DNA from: Allopusillimonas soli
GTDB lineage: Bacteria > Pseudomonadota > Gammaproteobacteria > Burkholderiales > Burkholderiaceae_B
Assembly (NCBI RefSeq): GCF_004153445.1
Contig: NZ_SDQC01000001.1
Span: 310,001-374,000 of the forward strand
DNA length: 64,000 nucleotides
Direction of reading: 5' to 3'
The notes below the pieces were generated by a model. It ran no database searches. It was not told where the DNA came from and saw nothing but the letters and a program-made list of their open reading frames with translations. Made by a program: the position numbers and the translations under genes. Shown here piece by piece: positions 35,241 through 43,486 of this stretch; position 1 is the stretch's first letter; the number at the start of each line of letters is the position of its first letter.

Positions 35241-36857
35241 ATGCCGGAAAGCGCACAAACGCCCGACTCCACCCCTGCGCCGGCCACACCCGCGCAGCCA
35301 GCCCGTCCCGCACAACACAGCTACCCGCCACTGGAGGGGCGCGCCCGCACATTCGGCACCATTGCATTGTCCGCAGCGGTGTTCATGAATGTGCTTGACT
35401 CCTCCATCGCCAACGTCTCCCTTCCTACCATCGCCGGCGATCTTGGCGTCAGCGCAACCCAGGGAACATGGGTCATTACCTCCTTTGCCGTTGCCAATGC
35501 CATCACTGTGCCGCTCACAGGATGGCTCACGCAACGCTTCGGGCAGGTCAGGCTGTTCGTGCTCTCTGTATTCCTGTTCGTGCTGTCATCATGGCTGTGC
35601 GGATTTTCGTGGTCGCTCGAATCACTCGTCGCATTCCGTGTCCTGCAAGGCGCGGTGGCGGGCCCGATGATACCGCTTTCGCAGTCGCTGATGCTGGGCT
35701 CCTATCCACGCAACAAGGCCGGCATGGCGCTCGCGCTGTGGTCCATGACCATTCTGGTCGGCCCTGTGGTCGGGCCATTGCTGGGCGGCTGGATATCCGA
35801 TAATTACACATGGCCCTGGATTTTCTATATCAATGTGCCAGTGGGCTTGCTTGCGGGCTGGGCTGCATGGCAAATTTACAAGGAACGCGACTCCGCGCGC
35901 AGTTCTCTGCCCATAGACCGCATGGGCCTGGCCCTGCTGGTCGTCTGGGTGGCCGCGCTGCAGCTCATGCTCGACAAGGGCAAGGAGCTGGACTGGTTTG
36001 CGAGCACAGAGATCACCGTGCTTGCCGTGGTGGCGGTCGTCTCCTTTGTTTTCTTTCTTATCTGGGAACTCACCGCCGAGCACCCCGTCGTGGACCTGAC
36101 ATTGTTCAAGTTTCGCAACTTCACGTCGGGCGTCATTACCATAGCCGTCGGCTACGGGGTCTTCTTCGGCACAGTCGTGCTCTTGCCGCTATGGATGCAG
36201 AACACGCTGGGCTACACCGCCACAGACGCCGGTATCGCCTCCGCGCCCGTCGGCATCCTTGCCATCATCATATCGCCCATCGTCGGAAAGCTCCTGGCAA
36301 AACACGATCCTCGCATCATCGCAACCTTCGCTTTCCTGGTCTTTTCGCTGATCAGCTTCATGCGCGCCGACTTCAACACCGACGTCGACATCTACACCAT
36401 CATGCTGCCCACCTTCATACAGGGAGCAGCCATGGCTACGTTCTTTATACCGCTCACCACGCTCACCCTGTCGGGGCTGGATCCGCATCGCATCCCTGCC
36501 GCCGCCGGCCTGTCCAACTTCGTGCGCCTGCTATTCGGCGCATTCGGCACTTCAATTACCACCACCCTTTGGGAAAACCGGGCGAGCCTGCATCATGCCC
36601 ACATGGCTGAAATGGCCAGGCCCGGGGAGCCCGCCTTCGATGCTGCCATGGCGGCCATGCAGCACCGGGGCCTGGGTACTGGCCAAGGCGCGGCAATCGT
36701 CAATGGCCTGATCAACCAGCAAGCCTTTACTCTTTCCGCGCTCGATATCTTCTATGCGTCGGGTGTGCTGTTTCTGCTTCTGATCATACTGGTATGGGTG
36801 GCAAAGCCCACCCCAGCCCATGGCCCGGGCGACTCCTCCGCGGCGGGCGCGCACTGA
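35241..36857 (+). CDS. EmrB-type DHA2 major facilitator drug exporter
   Basis: 538 residues with fourteen transmembrane helices after a 35-residue proline-rich hydrophilic lead. DHA2 signatures: motif A variant GWLTQRFGQVRLF, motif C-like GPVVGPLLGGWI, and NVLDSSIANVSLPTIAGDL in helix 1. With the upstream EmrA-like and OMF proteins it makes a tripartite proton-driven pump. Substrates cannot be read from sequence; homologs export hydrophobic drugs, fatty acids or aromatic acids. Confidence 0.93.
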   Translation: MPESAQTPDSTPAPATPAQPARPAQHSYPPLEGRARTFGTIALSAAVFMNVLDSSIANVSLPTIAGDLGVSATQGTWVITSFAVANAITVPLTGWLTQRFGQVRLFVLSVFLFVLSSWLCGFSWSLESLVAFRVLQGAVAGPMIPLSQSLMLGSYPRNKAGMALALWSMTILVGPVVGPLLGGWISDNYTWPWIFYINVPVGLLAGWAAWQIYKERDSARSSLPIDRMGLALLVVWVAALQLMLDKGKELDWFASTEITVLAVVAVVSFVFFLIWELTAEHPVVDLTLFKFRNFTSGVITIAVGYGVFFGTVVLLPLWMQNTLGYTATDAGIASAPVGILAIIISPIVGKLLAKHDPRIIATFAFLVFSLISFMRADFNTDVDIYTIMLPTFIQGAAMATFFIPLTTLTLSGLDPHRIPAAAGLSNFVRLLFGAFGTSITTTLWENRASLHHAHMAEMARPGEPAFDAAMAAMQHRGLGTGQGAAIVNGLINQQAFTLSALDIFYASGVLFLLLIILVWVAKPTPAHGPGDSSAAGAH

Positions 36858-37012
36858 CGAGAGCGCCGCTGGCAATACGCCGGCATCGCCTCAGCAAGAG
36901 CGCGCCTGCTGGCTGGCACACTATTTGCTGGCGATTTCCTTGTACGCCGGAAGGCCGCATTGCGCTGACCCTCCGGCGTCGACGTCATCCATCAAACGAA
37001 GCAAGGAAAATC

Positions 37013-37561
37013 ATGAGCGCAAATTCAACGCAGAAACATTCTCATGCAGGCGGCATCGACGTGGACGCCATCCGCAAGGGCGCGCAGGATCTGGAGAGCG
37101 GCGCCGTATCTTCGGGATACAAGGGCAACCGGGAAGAGATTCTTGCCATGCTCAATGATGCGTTGGCAACGGAACTGGTCTGTGTGATGCGCTACAAGCG
37201 CCATTATTTTACAGCCACAGGTCTCAACAACGAGCCTATCAAGGCGGAATTCCTGGAGCATGCGCAGCAGGAGCAGGATCACGCCGACCAGATCGCCGAG
37301 CGCATTGTGCAGTTGAATGGCGAGCCAGACCTGAACCCATCGACCCTGACGGAACGCAGCCACGCCGAATATGACGAATGCACGGATATCAAAGGCATGA
37401 TACGCGCCAACTTGATTGCCGAACGCGTGGCCATCGAGTCGTACCGCCAGATGATAGAGCGCATCGGCGACACAGATCCGACCACGCGCCATATGCTGAT
37501 CGACATCATGGCTGTCGAGGAAGAGCATGCCGACGACATGAAGGATTTGCTGGGGCTCTAG
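37013..37561 (+). CDS. ferritin-like (bacterioferritin-family) protein
   Basis: 182 residues, a four-helix bundle. Carboxylate-bridged di-iron ligands appear as E in LNDALATELVCVMRYKRH, E..H in EFLEHAQQEQDHADQI, E in LIAERVAIESYRQM and E..H in DIMAVEEEHADDM. It probably stores or oxidises iron. A 35-residue N-terminal extension with paired His (KHSHAGG) is additional. The ATG at 37013 has AAGGA seven bases upstream. It stands alone, 155 bases behind the efflux operon. Confidence 0.85.
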   Translation: MSANSTQKHSHAGGIDVDAIRKGAQDLESGAVSSGYKGNREEILAMLNDALATELVCVMRYKRHYFTATGLNNEPIKAEFLEHAQQEQDHADQIAERIVQLNGEPDLNPSTLTERSHAEYDECTDIKGMIRANLIAERVAIESYRQMIERIGDTDPTTRHMLIDIMAVEEEHADDMKDLLGL

Positions 37562-38137
37562 CTGGAGCCTTGTCGCAGCGCCGCCTCTGGAATACAGGCA
37601 ATGCGTACGCTCGGCGCTGTGACAGCCCCGCCCTTCTTTCACGAAAACCAGATCACTTGGCAATGCACCATGAAGGCGGAATCCGCAAGGCGCCCCCTGA
37701 AAAAGTGCCATTAAGCGTCAGTACCGCAGTCATAACACCGGTTGCGACGCCTGCCCCGGCGCCTGGGACAACATCGCAGATGCCCTGTGCTAGGCTCCTG
37801 TAAGCATCCCCGCATGTGCTTGCGCAAAATAAATTCACCCATCTGGCGCAGGTCGCCGGCGCTGCCTACGTAGGGCTGGCCGGCGCATGGGCTGCACGCA
37901 ATGGCATTATGTGTGAAAAGCCTCGCAACGCTTCCCGATATGACACGCCGGCCGCTGCTGCATCGCCAATGAGAGCAATAATCGTCCAGATGCGCCGGCT
38001 TCGCATGTCAATCCATATCTAAGCATATTGTTGACTAACCATTCACTAGGGCTATCCTATTAAGAGCTGAAAGATCTGGCATGCCAAAGCATTAAATATG
38101 CTCAAAAACAGCTCTAGTCATATAAGGAACTAAAAAA
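37562..38137. other. 576-base intergenic stretch, transition from GC-rich to A+T-richer DNA
   Basis: No convincing gene. Short open frames occur on both strands (37816-38022 plus, 37653-37838 minus), without ribosome-binding sites or recognisable domains. The last 130 bases are A+T-rich and hold a promoter-like element before the serine hydrolase gene. Confidence 0.5.
38031..38058 (+). promoter_or_regulatory. candidate sigma-70 promoter of the serine hydrolase/Bug pair
   Basis: TTGACT (38031-38036), 16-base spacer, TATCCT (38053-38058), about 80 bases before the ATG at 38138. Good match in both boxes; start site not proven. Confidence 0.4.
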
Positions 38138-39187
38138 ATGACGACATTGAAGGACGTGATCGCTTTTGCTGAGTCGCATGAATCAACCTGGGACAGAGAT
38201 GTCACTGGACGCTTTGGCGCCCATATCAATGAGGCGCCACCTTGGAACAGGTTATATGGCCCTCTCCACGCAAGGGGCCCAAATTCAGGGTTGATCCTGC
38301 AGCATGGTCACGAGTTAGCCGCCTGGGGAGAGCCCGATCGCGCAGACTTGACATATAGCGTGGTAAAGACTTATCTGGCCCTACTCGCCGGTGTTGCCCA
38401 TGATAGAGGCCTTTTACCGGATGTGGACGAGCCGATCGGTGCAAGGCTCAGAGGAATCGGGTACGACCACGGACGCAATGCGCTGATAACCTGGCGGCAT
38501 ATGCTCCAACAAACCAGCGAGTGGGAAGGCACATTATGGGACATTCCCGATCAAGCCGATCACTACCATGCGGCGGCATTTGGTCCTCCTCCTGATATGC
38601 CCAAGGGCTCCGCTCGCCCGTTGCAAGCACCAGGCACCTATTGGGAATATAACGACGTCCGCGTCAATCAATTCGCCTTGACACTGCTATACCTTTTCCG
38701 CAAGCCATTACCCGAAGTGTTTGGCGAAGCGATCATGGATCCGATTGGCGCCACAAGAAATTGGCAATGGGTAGGCTATGACAATTCGTGGGTGGAGATT
38801 GATGGCCGAAAAATACAGTCTGTGACAGGTGGGTCGCACTGGGGTGGCGGCATGTCCATCAGCGCACGTGATCAAGCAAAAATCGGGCAACTGCTGCTTG
38901 AAGACGGCATGGCGGGCGATAAGCGCGTGCTGTCGGCGGAATGGATACGCGAAATGCGCCAACCTTGCGATATAGCACCATATTACGGCTATCTGACTTG
39001 GTTAAACCATGACCAGCTAATTTTTTCCGCGATCCCGGCATCTAGCTACCTTGGTATTGGCGCGGGTAGTTCATTCGTCTGGATTGAGCCAGAACGAAAA
39101 CTCGTGGTCGTTATTCGATGGCTGGAGAAGGCGTATGCCAATGATTTATTCAAACTGATACTTGAGACCGTCGATACAGACCGATAA
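38138..39187 (+). CDS. beta-lactamase-fold serine hydrolase
   Basis: 349 residues. The class C beta-lactamase/esterase fold is marked by S-x-x-K in YSVVKTYLALLAG (about 74-86), the tyrosine motif in WEYNDVRVNQFAL (about 170-182, Y-N-D where Y-x-N is usual) and GGSHWGGGMSISARD (about 230-244). Family members include esterases, amidases and 6-aminohexanoate-type hydrolases. No signal peptide is visible, so it acts in the cytoplasm. The next gene, 60 bases on, is a Bug receptor, suggesting hydrolysis of an imported ester or amide. A+T-richer than its surroundings. Confidence 0.82.
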   Translation: MTTLKDVIAFAESHESTWDRDVTGRFGAHINEAPPWNRLYGPLHARGPNSGLILQHGHELAAWGEPDRADLTYSVVKTYLALLAGVAHDRGLLPDVDEPIGARLRGIGYDHGRNALITWRHMLQQTSEWEGTLWDIPDQADHYHAAAFGPPPDMPKGSARPLQAPGTYWEYNDVRVNQFALTLLYLFRKPLPEVFGEAIMDPIGATRNWQWVGYDNSWVEIDGRKIQSVTGGSHWGGGMSISARDQAKIGQLLLEDGMAGDKRVLSAEWIREMRQPCDIAPYYGYLTWLNHDQLIFSAIPASSYLGIGAGSSFVWIEPERKLVVVIRWLEKAYANDLFKLILETVDTDR

Positions 39188-39247
39188 AGACAGAGCCTTA
39201 CGGTCGCCACTTATGAGTCGCCTATTATTGGCAAGAGGAATTCCAAG

Positions 39248-40222
39248 ATGAACAAGAAAATCACGCATCTTCACAAGCTGGTTATAGCGCTAGCAGGAAC
39301 CGTGCTGTTGTCCACCGCATTCGCCCAAACGCCTTATCCGGCAAAGCGGATTAACCTAATAGTTGGATTTTCAGCCGGCAGCAGCATCGATCTAGTTGCT
39401 CGTGTCGTTGCCAATAAGCTGTCTGACAAGCTTGGACAAGCAATAGTCGTCGAAAACAAGCCGGGGGCCGGGGGAAACATTGCCGCAGAGCACGTCGCCC
39501 ATTCAGCGGCAGACGGCTATACCCTGCTTGTCGTGGCTAACAGCATCGCAATCAGTCCAGCACTTTACAAGAATCTTGGTTTCGATCCGACAAAAGACCT
39601 GACGGCTATAAGCTACATAGGCATTGGCCCAGTCATTCTGAAAGTGAACAGCAAGACTGGATTCAACAATCTTGGAGAGCTCATTACGTACGCTAAAGCG
39701 CATCCGGCAAAATTAAACTATGGCTCTTCTGGCGTTGGTGGTACACCGCACATGGCTACTGTTCTGTTCGAACAGATTACAGGGACAAAAATGACACATA
39801 TTCCCTACAAAGGTGGTGGAGATGCCTTGGCTGCGCTTCTGGGTGGCCAAGTTGACGTGCTCATCAATCCATTGCTTGGAAATGTGGAGTCGGACAAGGT
39901 CAAATCATTGGCAATCACCGGGGATAAGCGCTCGCCTCTAGCTCCCAGTGTTCCAACCTTTGGCGAGTTGGGATATCCCAAATATGACGTGGGCGTCTAT
40001 TACGGCATCATGGGGCCTGCCGGCATGCCTTCCGATATTGTAAATAAGTTAAATAACGAGGTTAGTGCCGTGCTAGCGGACCCCGAGGTCGTTGAGAGCC
40101 TCACGGGCAAAAATGGAATAGTCCTTAAAGCAGAAACCGCCGACGAGTTTCAGACGTTCCTGGACAACGATATGGAACGCTGGAAAAAGGTTGTAGAGGC
40201 GGGCCATGTATCTGTCGAGTGA
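39248..40222 (+). CDS. Bug-family (TctC-type) periplasmic solute receptor
   Basis: 324 residues. Signal peptide (about 1-26, cut after AFA-Q). Bug-family landmarks: YPAKRINLIVGFSAGSSIDLVAR, VVENKPGAGGNIAAEHVA, PADGYT-like AADGYTLLV, THIPYKGGGDALAALLGGQVDV. Bug receptors bind carboxylates or amides in the periplasm. AAGAGGAATTCCAAG precedes the ATG. No tctA/tctB genes are near, so it must use a distant transporter. Linked to the serine hydrolase upstream. Confidence 0.93.
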   Translation: MNKKITHLHKLVIALAGTVLLSTAFAQTPYPAKRINLIVGFSAGSSIDLVARVVANKLSDKLGQAIVVENKPGAGGNIAAEHVAHSAADGYTLLVVANSIAISPALYKNLGFDPTKDLTAISYIGIGPVILKVNSKTGFNNLGELITYAKAHPAKLNYGSSGVGGTPHMATVLFEQITGTKMTHIPYKGGGDALAALLGGQVDVLINPLLGNVESDKVKSLAITGDKRSPLAPSVPTFGELGYPKYDVGVYYGIMGPAGMPSDIVNKLNNEVSAVLADPEVVESLTGKNGIVLKAETADEFQTFLDNDMERWKKVVEAGHVSVE

Positions 40223-40292
40223 AGCCTCAAGGTGCCAGCCATGTGACCGGTACAAACCGTTAACGATATGTGCGGTATGTACCCATCGAGTG

Positions 40293-40368
40293 TGGTGCCG
40301 GCAAGAGGAGTCGAACCCCCGACCTTCTCATTACGAATGAGCTGCTCTACCAACTGAGCTATGCCGGC
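40293..40368 (-). tRNA. tRNA-Thr (anticodon CGT)
   Basis: 76 bases including encoded CCA. Acceptor stem GCCGGCA pairs with the TGCCGGC complement; anticodon stem-loop CTCAT-TCGTA-ATGAG presents CGT; T-loop GGTTCGACTCC is standard. Its 3' end faces the serine hydrolase/Bug pair. No direct repeat of the tRNA end was found at the other side of that pair. Confidence 0.96.
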
Positions 40369-40454
40369 ATGCCGTGCAACGCGGCACCAGGTGCCGCCGC
40401 AGGCTAAGCCCACTATTATACACATGTTTCTGCCACAACGAGAGGAAAAGCCCA

Positions 40455-40835
40455 ATGGGAACGATTGCCACACTTATGCTCATTGCCGCCCTGTTGCCGC
40501 TGTTCCCGGCAGTGTGCGCCAAGGCGGGCGGAAGCAACTTCGACAACGAGGCGCCACGTCCCTGGCTGGCCCGGCAGGAAGGCTGGCGCGCACGGGCCAA
40601 CGCGGCGCAAGCCAACCTGTTTGAGGGCTTGCCCTTCTTTTATGCCGCCGCGTTATTTGCCCTCTATGGACAGGCGGATCAAGGCTGGACTATCAGCCTG
40701 ATGCTGACCTGGGTGGTTTTACGCGCCATTTATCTTGGCGTCTATATTGCGGGCTATGGCGCGCTCCGATCCACCGTATGGGGCCTGGCCCTGGTCACGA
40801 ACATCGCGCTGCTTTTCGTGGGCGTTCCCGCTTAG
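40455..40835 (+). CDS. MAPEG-family membrane protein
   Basis: 126 residues, four transmembrane helices, with the MAPEG-type segments RANAAQANLFEGLPFFYAAALFA (about 47-69) and LRAIYLGVYIAGYGALRSTVW. Bacterial MAPEG proteins of this short type have no assigned function; eukaryotic relatives conjugate glutathione. The ATG at 40455 has GAGAGGA about ten bases upstream. It converges on the AI-2E-type permease, two bases apart. Confidence 0.85.
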   Translation: MGTIATLMLIAALLPLFPAVCAKAGGSNFDNEAPRPWLARQEGWRARANAAQANLFEGLPFFYAAALFALYGQADQGWTISLMLTWVVLRAIYLGVYIAGYGALRSTVWGLALVTNIALLFVGVPA

Positions 40836-40837
40836 CG

Positions 40838-41899
40838 TCAGGTCTCTGTGTTCATGCGTATGGCCGAAGGGAACAGGTCCCAGCAGGCAATGAACAACGC
40901 CGCAAACAAGGGGCCGATGACAAAGCCGTTCAGGCCGAATACAGCCAATCCACCCAGTGTCGATATCAGGATGACATAATCCGGAATCTTCGTGTCCTTG
41001 CCCACCAGCAGCGGACGAAGCACGTTGTCAACCAAACCGATGACCAGCACGCCAAACGTAATGAGCACAATCCCTTGCCAGATCGCGCCCGTGACAAGGA
41101 AGTAGATGGCCACCGGCAGCCAGATCAGCGCCGCGCCAACCGCCGGGAGCAAGGACAGGAAGGTCATGACCACACCCCAAAGCAGTGCGCCTTCTATACC
41201 CAACACCCAAAACATGATGCCGCCCAGCGTACCCTGGGTCAATGCCACGACGATGTTGCCCTTGACCGTGGCGCGAACCACAGTGGTGAATTTGCGGAAC
41301 AGGTGCTGCTGGTGTTCATCGCTGAGAGGAATGAGTTGCTTGCTATGGCGCGCCAGATTCGACCCGTCTCGCAGCAGGAAAAACAGCAGATACAGCATGA
41401 CCCCCATGCTGATGAGGAACTGGAATGCATTCTGGCCAATGCTGACGGCCTGGGAGGCAATAAACTTGCTCGCCTGCAATGCGCCCTGAGTGAGCTTTTC
41501 ACGCAAATTGAATACATTGTCCACACCGAAGCGGCTGAGCTGCTCATGCACCCACGGCGGAAAAATACTCAGCACCTGCTCGGTGTAATTCCCCATATTC
41601 AGTTCGCCGCGATCCATGCGCTGGTAAATTGCAGCGCCCTCCTGAATGAGCGAGGCCGTTATCAATATCAGGGGAATGATCACGATGAGGATCACGACAA
41701 CAAGCGTGATGAGGGCTGCCAGATTACGTCGTCCGTGCGTTTTCTCCAGCAGGCGCCGATGCAACGGCTGGAAGATGATGGCGAGGATGGCCCCCCAGAA
41801 AATAGCGCCATAGTAGGGCAGCAGTACGCAGACAAAGGCAATGCTGACCGCCGCGAGCAGCAGCAGGAAGGAGCGGAAATAAAGATTGGAATGATCCAT
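40838..41899 (-). CDS. AI-2E-family (PerM/YdiK) permease
   Basis: 353 residues with seven to eight membrane helices and family motifs GSNLARHSKQLIPLSDEHQ, TLGGIMFWVLGIEGALLWGVVMTFLSLLPAVGAALIW (in parts) and STLGGLAVFGLNGFVIGPLFAALF near the end. Some homologs export autoinducer-2, others act as sodium/proton exchangers. Start chosen at ATG 41899 (MDHSNLYF) where similarity begins; 24 upstream open codons are not needed. No strong ribosome-binding site. Confidence 0.88.
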   Translation of the reverse strand: MDHSNLYFRSFLLLLAAVSIAFVCVLLPYYGAIFWGAILAIIFQPLHRRLLEKTHGRRNLAALITLVVVILIVIIPLILITASLIQEGAAIYQRMDRGELNMGNYTEQVLSIFPPWVHEQLSRFGVDNVFNLREKLTQGALQASKFIASQAVSIGQNAFQFLISMGVMLYLLFFLLRDGSNLARHSKQLIPLSDEHQQHLFRKFTTVVRATVKGNIVVALTQGTLGGIMFWVLGIEGALLWGVVMTFLSLLPAVGAALIWLPVAIYFLVTGAIWQGIVLITFGVLVIGLVDNVLRPLLVGKDTKIPDYVILISTLGGLAVFGLNGFVIGPLFAALFIACWDLFPSAIRMNTET

Positions 41900-42072
41900 C
41901 TGCGTCTGATAAGTAGGCTGGCCTCTGCGGTCGCGGGGCTCAAGGCGCGCTGCTGCTGGCGGATGCCACACGTGGCTCGTGGCGGTGATGGGCCAATTCT
42001 ATGCGAAAACGTCCCTGTTGCGCTGCACCTCCGGTAACCGGCCGCAACTTTGCGATTAATGCTACACTGCCC

Positions 42073-42172
42073 GGTCTTGGGGAGTAGTCTGCTTCTTTTC
42101 GTGAAGCGCCCGCGTCAACACTCTCGGCATCCTCGCCGTGGCGCGCGCAGCCGTTACTGGCTTGACGAGACC
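42073..42172 (+). promoter_or_regulatory. yybP-ykoY (manganese) riboswitch controlling mntP
   Basis: GGTCT (42073-42077) pairs with AGACC (42168-42172) to close the element. Inside are the diagnostic GGGGAGTAG (42079-42087), a CGCGTCAACACT segment, a GC-rich hairpin GGCATCCTCGCC, and the closing GACGAGACC. This is the consensus architecture of Mn(II)-binding yybP-ykoY RNAs, which are well known upstream of mntP. The mntP ATG lies 75 bases beyond, leaving room for a ribosome-binding-site switch; no terminator T-run is seen, so control may be translational. Confidence 0.9.
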
Positions 42173-42247
42173 ATGAACACAGCCCGCGCAGAAGGTCAGG
42201 TGCGTTGGGCGTGTCATGGTTTTGTATCCTGGCCAGGAACCTGCCAC

Positions 42248-42820
42248 ATGGTATTTCCCTCCACTCTGCTGCTTGCCCTGGCCATGTCGGCCGACGCGTT
42301 TGCCGCCGCCGTCAGCAAGGGTGCCGCGCTATACAAGCCTCGTATCGCCGAGGCACTCAAAACCGGGCTGATTTTCGGCGTGATAGAAGGCATTACGCCT
42401 ATTATCGGCTGGGCGCTTGGCACAGCCGCAGCCCCCCTGGTCAAGAATTGGGATCACTGGATCGCATTCACGCTGCTATGCGGCTTGGGCATTACGATGA
42501 TAGTGGGCGCCTGTAGGAAGCCGCATGCCGACCCGCCCGAGCCACGAACCCGGCACTCGTTCTGGATGCTGGCCGTCACGGGGTTTGCAACCAGCATAGA
42601 CGCCATGGCCGTAGGCATCAGTCTGGCTTTCCTGGATGCCAGCATCGTGCCCACCGCCATTGTCATAGGCTTGACCACCATGGTCATGGTCACGCTTGGC
42701 GTCATGCTGGGACGCGTCCTGGGCTCTATGGCTGGCCGGCGCGCAGCGCTTGTGGGCGGCCTCATTCTTATCCTGATCGGCGCCGCCATTCTGTATGAGC
42801 ACCTGTATTTGAACGGGTGA
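42248..42820 (+). CDS. mntP: MntP, manganese efflux pump
   Basis: 190 residues with six membrane helices in two three-helix repeats. The metal-site aspartates are in [15 protein letters not shown] (about 10-24) and [18 protein letters not shown] (about 103-120). MntP exports Mn(II). The start is ATG 42248 with AGGA nine bases upstream; the frame is open back to 42050, but that extension runs through the riboswitch and is non-coding. Second manganese exporter in the window after TerC. Confidence 0.93.
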   Translation: MVFPSTLLLALAMSADAFAAAVSKGAALYKPRIAEALKTGLIFGVIEGITPIIGWALGTAAAPLVKNWDHWIAFTLLCGLGITMIVGACRKPHADPPEPRTRHSFWMLAVTGFATSIDAMAVGISLAFLDASIVPTAIVIGLTTMVMVTLGVMLGRVLGSMAGRRAALVGGLILILIGAAILYEHLYLNG

Positions 42821-42904
42821 TGCCGCGGCTTTCTATCGTAGTACTTCGTGGGCCGGCGAGTTTGCATGGCCCGAAAAATCTATGCTATAGTTTCGCTTCT
42901 CTGG

Positions 42905-42980
42905 TCCCCGATAGCTCAGTCGGTAGAGCGACGGACTGTTAATCCGCAGGTCACTGGTTCGAACCCAGTTCGGGGAGCCA
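42905..42980 (+). tRNA. tRNA-Asn (anticodon GTT)
   Basis: 76 bases including CCA. Acceptor TCCCCGA pairs with TCGGGGA; anticodon stem-loop CGGAC-TGTTAA-TCCG presents GTT; T-arm ACTGGTTCGAACCCAGT is standard. Its 3' end is exactly where the A+T-richer accessory region begins, the usual geometry for an integrative element. Confidence 0.97.
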
Positions 42981-42988
42981 AGAATATC

Positions 42989-43022
42989 AAGGGCTTACGA
43001 GAAATCGTAGGCCCTTGCTTTT
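42989..43022 (+). terminator. intrinsic terminator of tRNA-Asn
   Basis: 12-bp stem AAGGGCTTACGA / TCGTAGGCCCTT with a GAAA tetraloop and one wobble pair, followed by GCTTTTTG. It starts nine bases after the tRNA 3' end. Confidence 0.85.
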
Positions 43023-43028
43023 TGTCGA

Positions 43029-43058
43029 TATGTGAGGTTTTATGTGAGCACTCACATA
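43029..43058. repeat. TATGTGAG direct copy plus perfect palindrome
   Basis: TATGTGAG (43029-43036) is followed by the palindrome TATGTGAG-CA-CTCACATA (43041-43058). Three copies of one 8-mer in 30 bases, in the gap behind tRNA-Asn, look like a protein-binding site. Confidence 0.7.
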
Positions 43059-43102
43059 TACAATATACAGTTATACAATATACAGTTATACAATATACAG
43101 TT
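43058..43102. repeat. three perfect tandem copies of a 15-bp unit
   Basis: ATACAATATACAGTT is repeated three times without a mismatch (43058-43072, 43073-43087, 43088-43102). It directly abuts the TATGTGAG palindrome. Related inverted sequence (AACTATACTGTATAT) occurs at 43139-43153. The iteron-like layout suggests an operator array or a recombination/replication accessory site. Confidence 0.85.
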
Positions 43103-43110
43103 GTTTCCAT

Positions 43111-43133
43111 CCCGCTATTGAGCGGGCTTTTTT
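43111..43133 (+). terminator. intrinsic terminator
   Basis: CCCGCT-4-AGCGGG followed by CTTTTTTG. Second terminator behind tRNA-Asn, right after the repeat array. Confidence 0.85.
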
Positions 43134-43170
43134 GTGCTAACTATACTGTATATAATTACAGTTATTAACC

Positions 43171-43458
43171 ATGAAGAGAATCACCCCGATAAACGTAGAC
43201 AACGGCATCCTGGCCAAAGTGCCCGGCCATTACGTCGCAATGATCAGCTAGATGCTCCAGCCACCCGCAACGGCGGAAGATCGAGACTACGATGTGGTCT
43301 TGGAGGCTGGCCATGCCGGCACGGTCCGGCTTTTTGCGCGAAAGGATCGCTACAGCCATGGCAAATCTTTCTATCGGTTTTGGCGGGTGTTTCGGGCCGA
43401 GCCGGTGGATAAGCGGCAGGCGAATCCGGGCGAGGACGCCCGCGAACCACTAGGGTAA
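43171..43458 (+). pseudogene. small orphan ORF interrupted by an in-frame TAG
   Basis: A reading frame of 95 codons is broken by TAG at 43249-43251, giving a 26-residue piece (MKRITPINVDNGILAKVPGH...) and a 68-residue piece starting MLQPPATAEDRDYDVVLEAG. Both parts are in the same frame and join without a gap, so a former CAG may have become TAG. Alternatively only the second half is a gene. The sequence GHAGTVRLFARKDRYSHGKSFYRFWRVF is basic and unfamiliar. Likely remnant of a mobile element. Confidence 0.4.
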
Positions 43459-43486
43459 CTAGCCATCAAAGTATCTATTGGTTTTT

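Noticed and set aside
37653-38022. Two short ORFs in the gap after the ferritin-like gene
   Set aside because: No ribosome-binding site, no recognised domain, and composition as expected for non-coding GC-rich DNA.
40293-40368. tRNA-Thr as attachment site of an island covering 37.6-40.2 kb
   Set aside because: No direct repeat of the tRNA 3' end was found on the far side and there is no integrase. The compositional shift alone is not enough.
42050-42247. A 66-codon N-terminal extension of MntP
   Set aside because: It runs through the manganese riboswitch. MntP homologs are about 190 residues and the ATG at 42248 has a ribosome-binding site.
43058-43102. Possible CRISPR array
   Set aside because: Three 15-bp units in direct contact have no spacers, and no cas genes are present.
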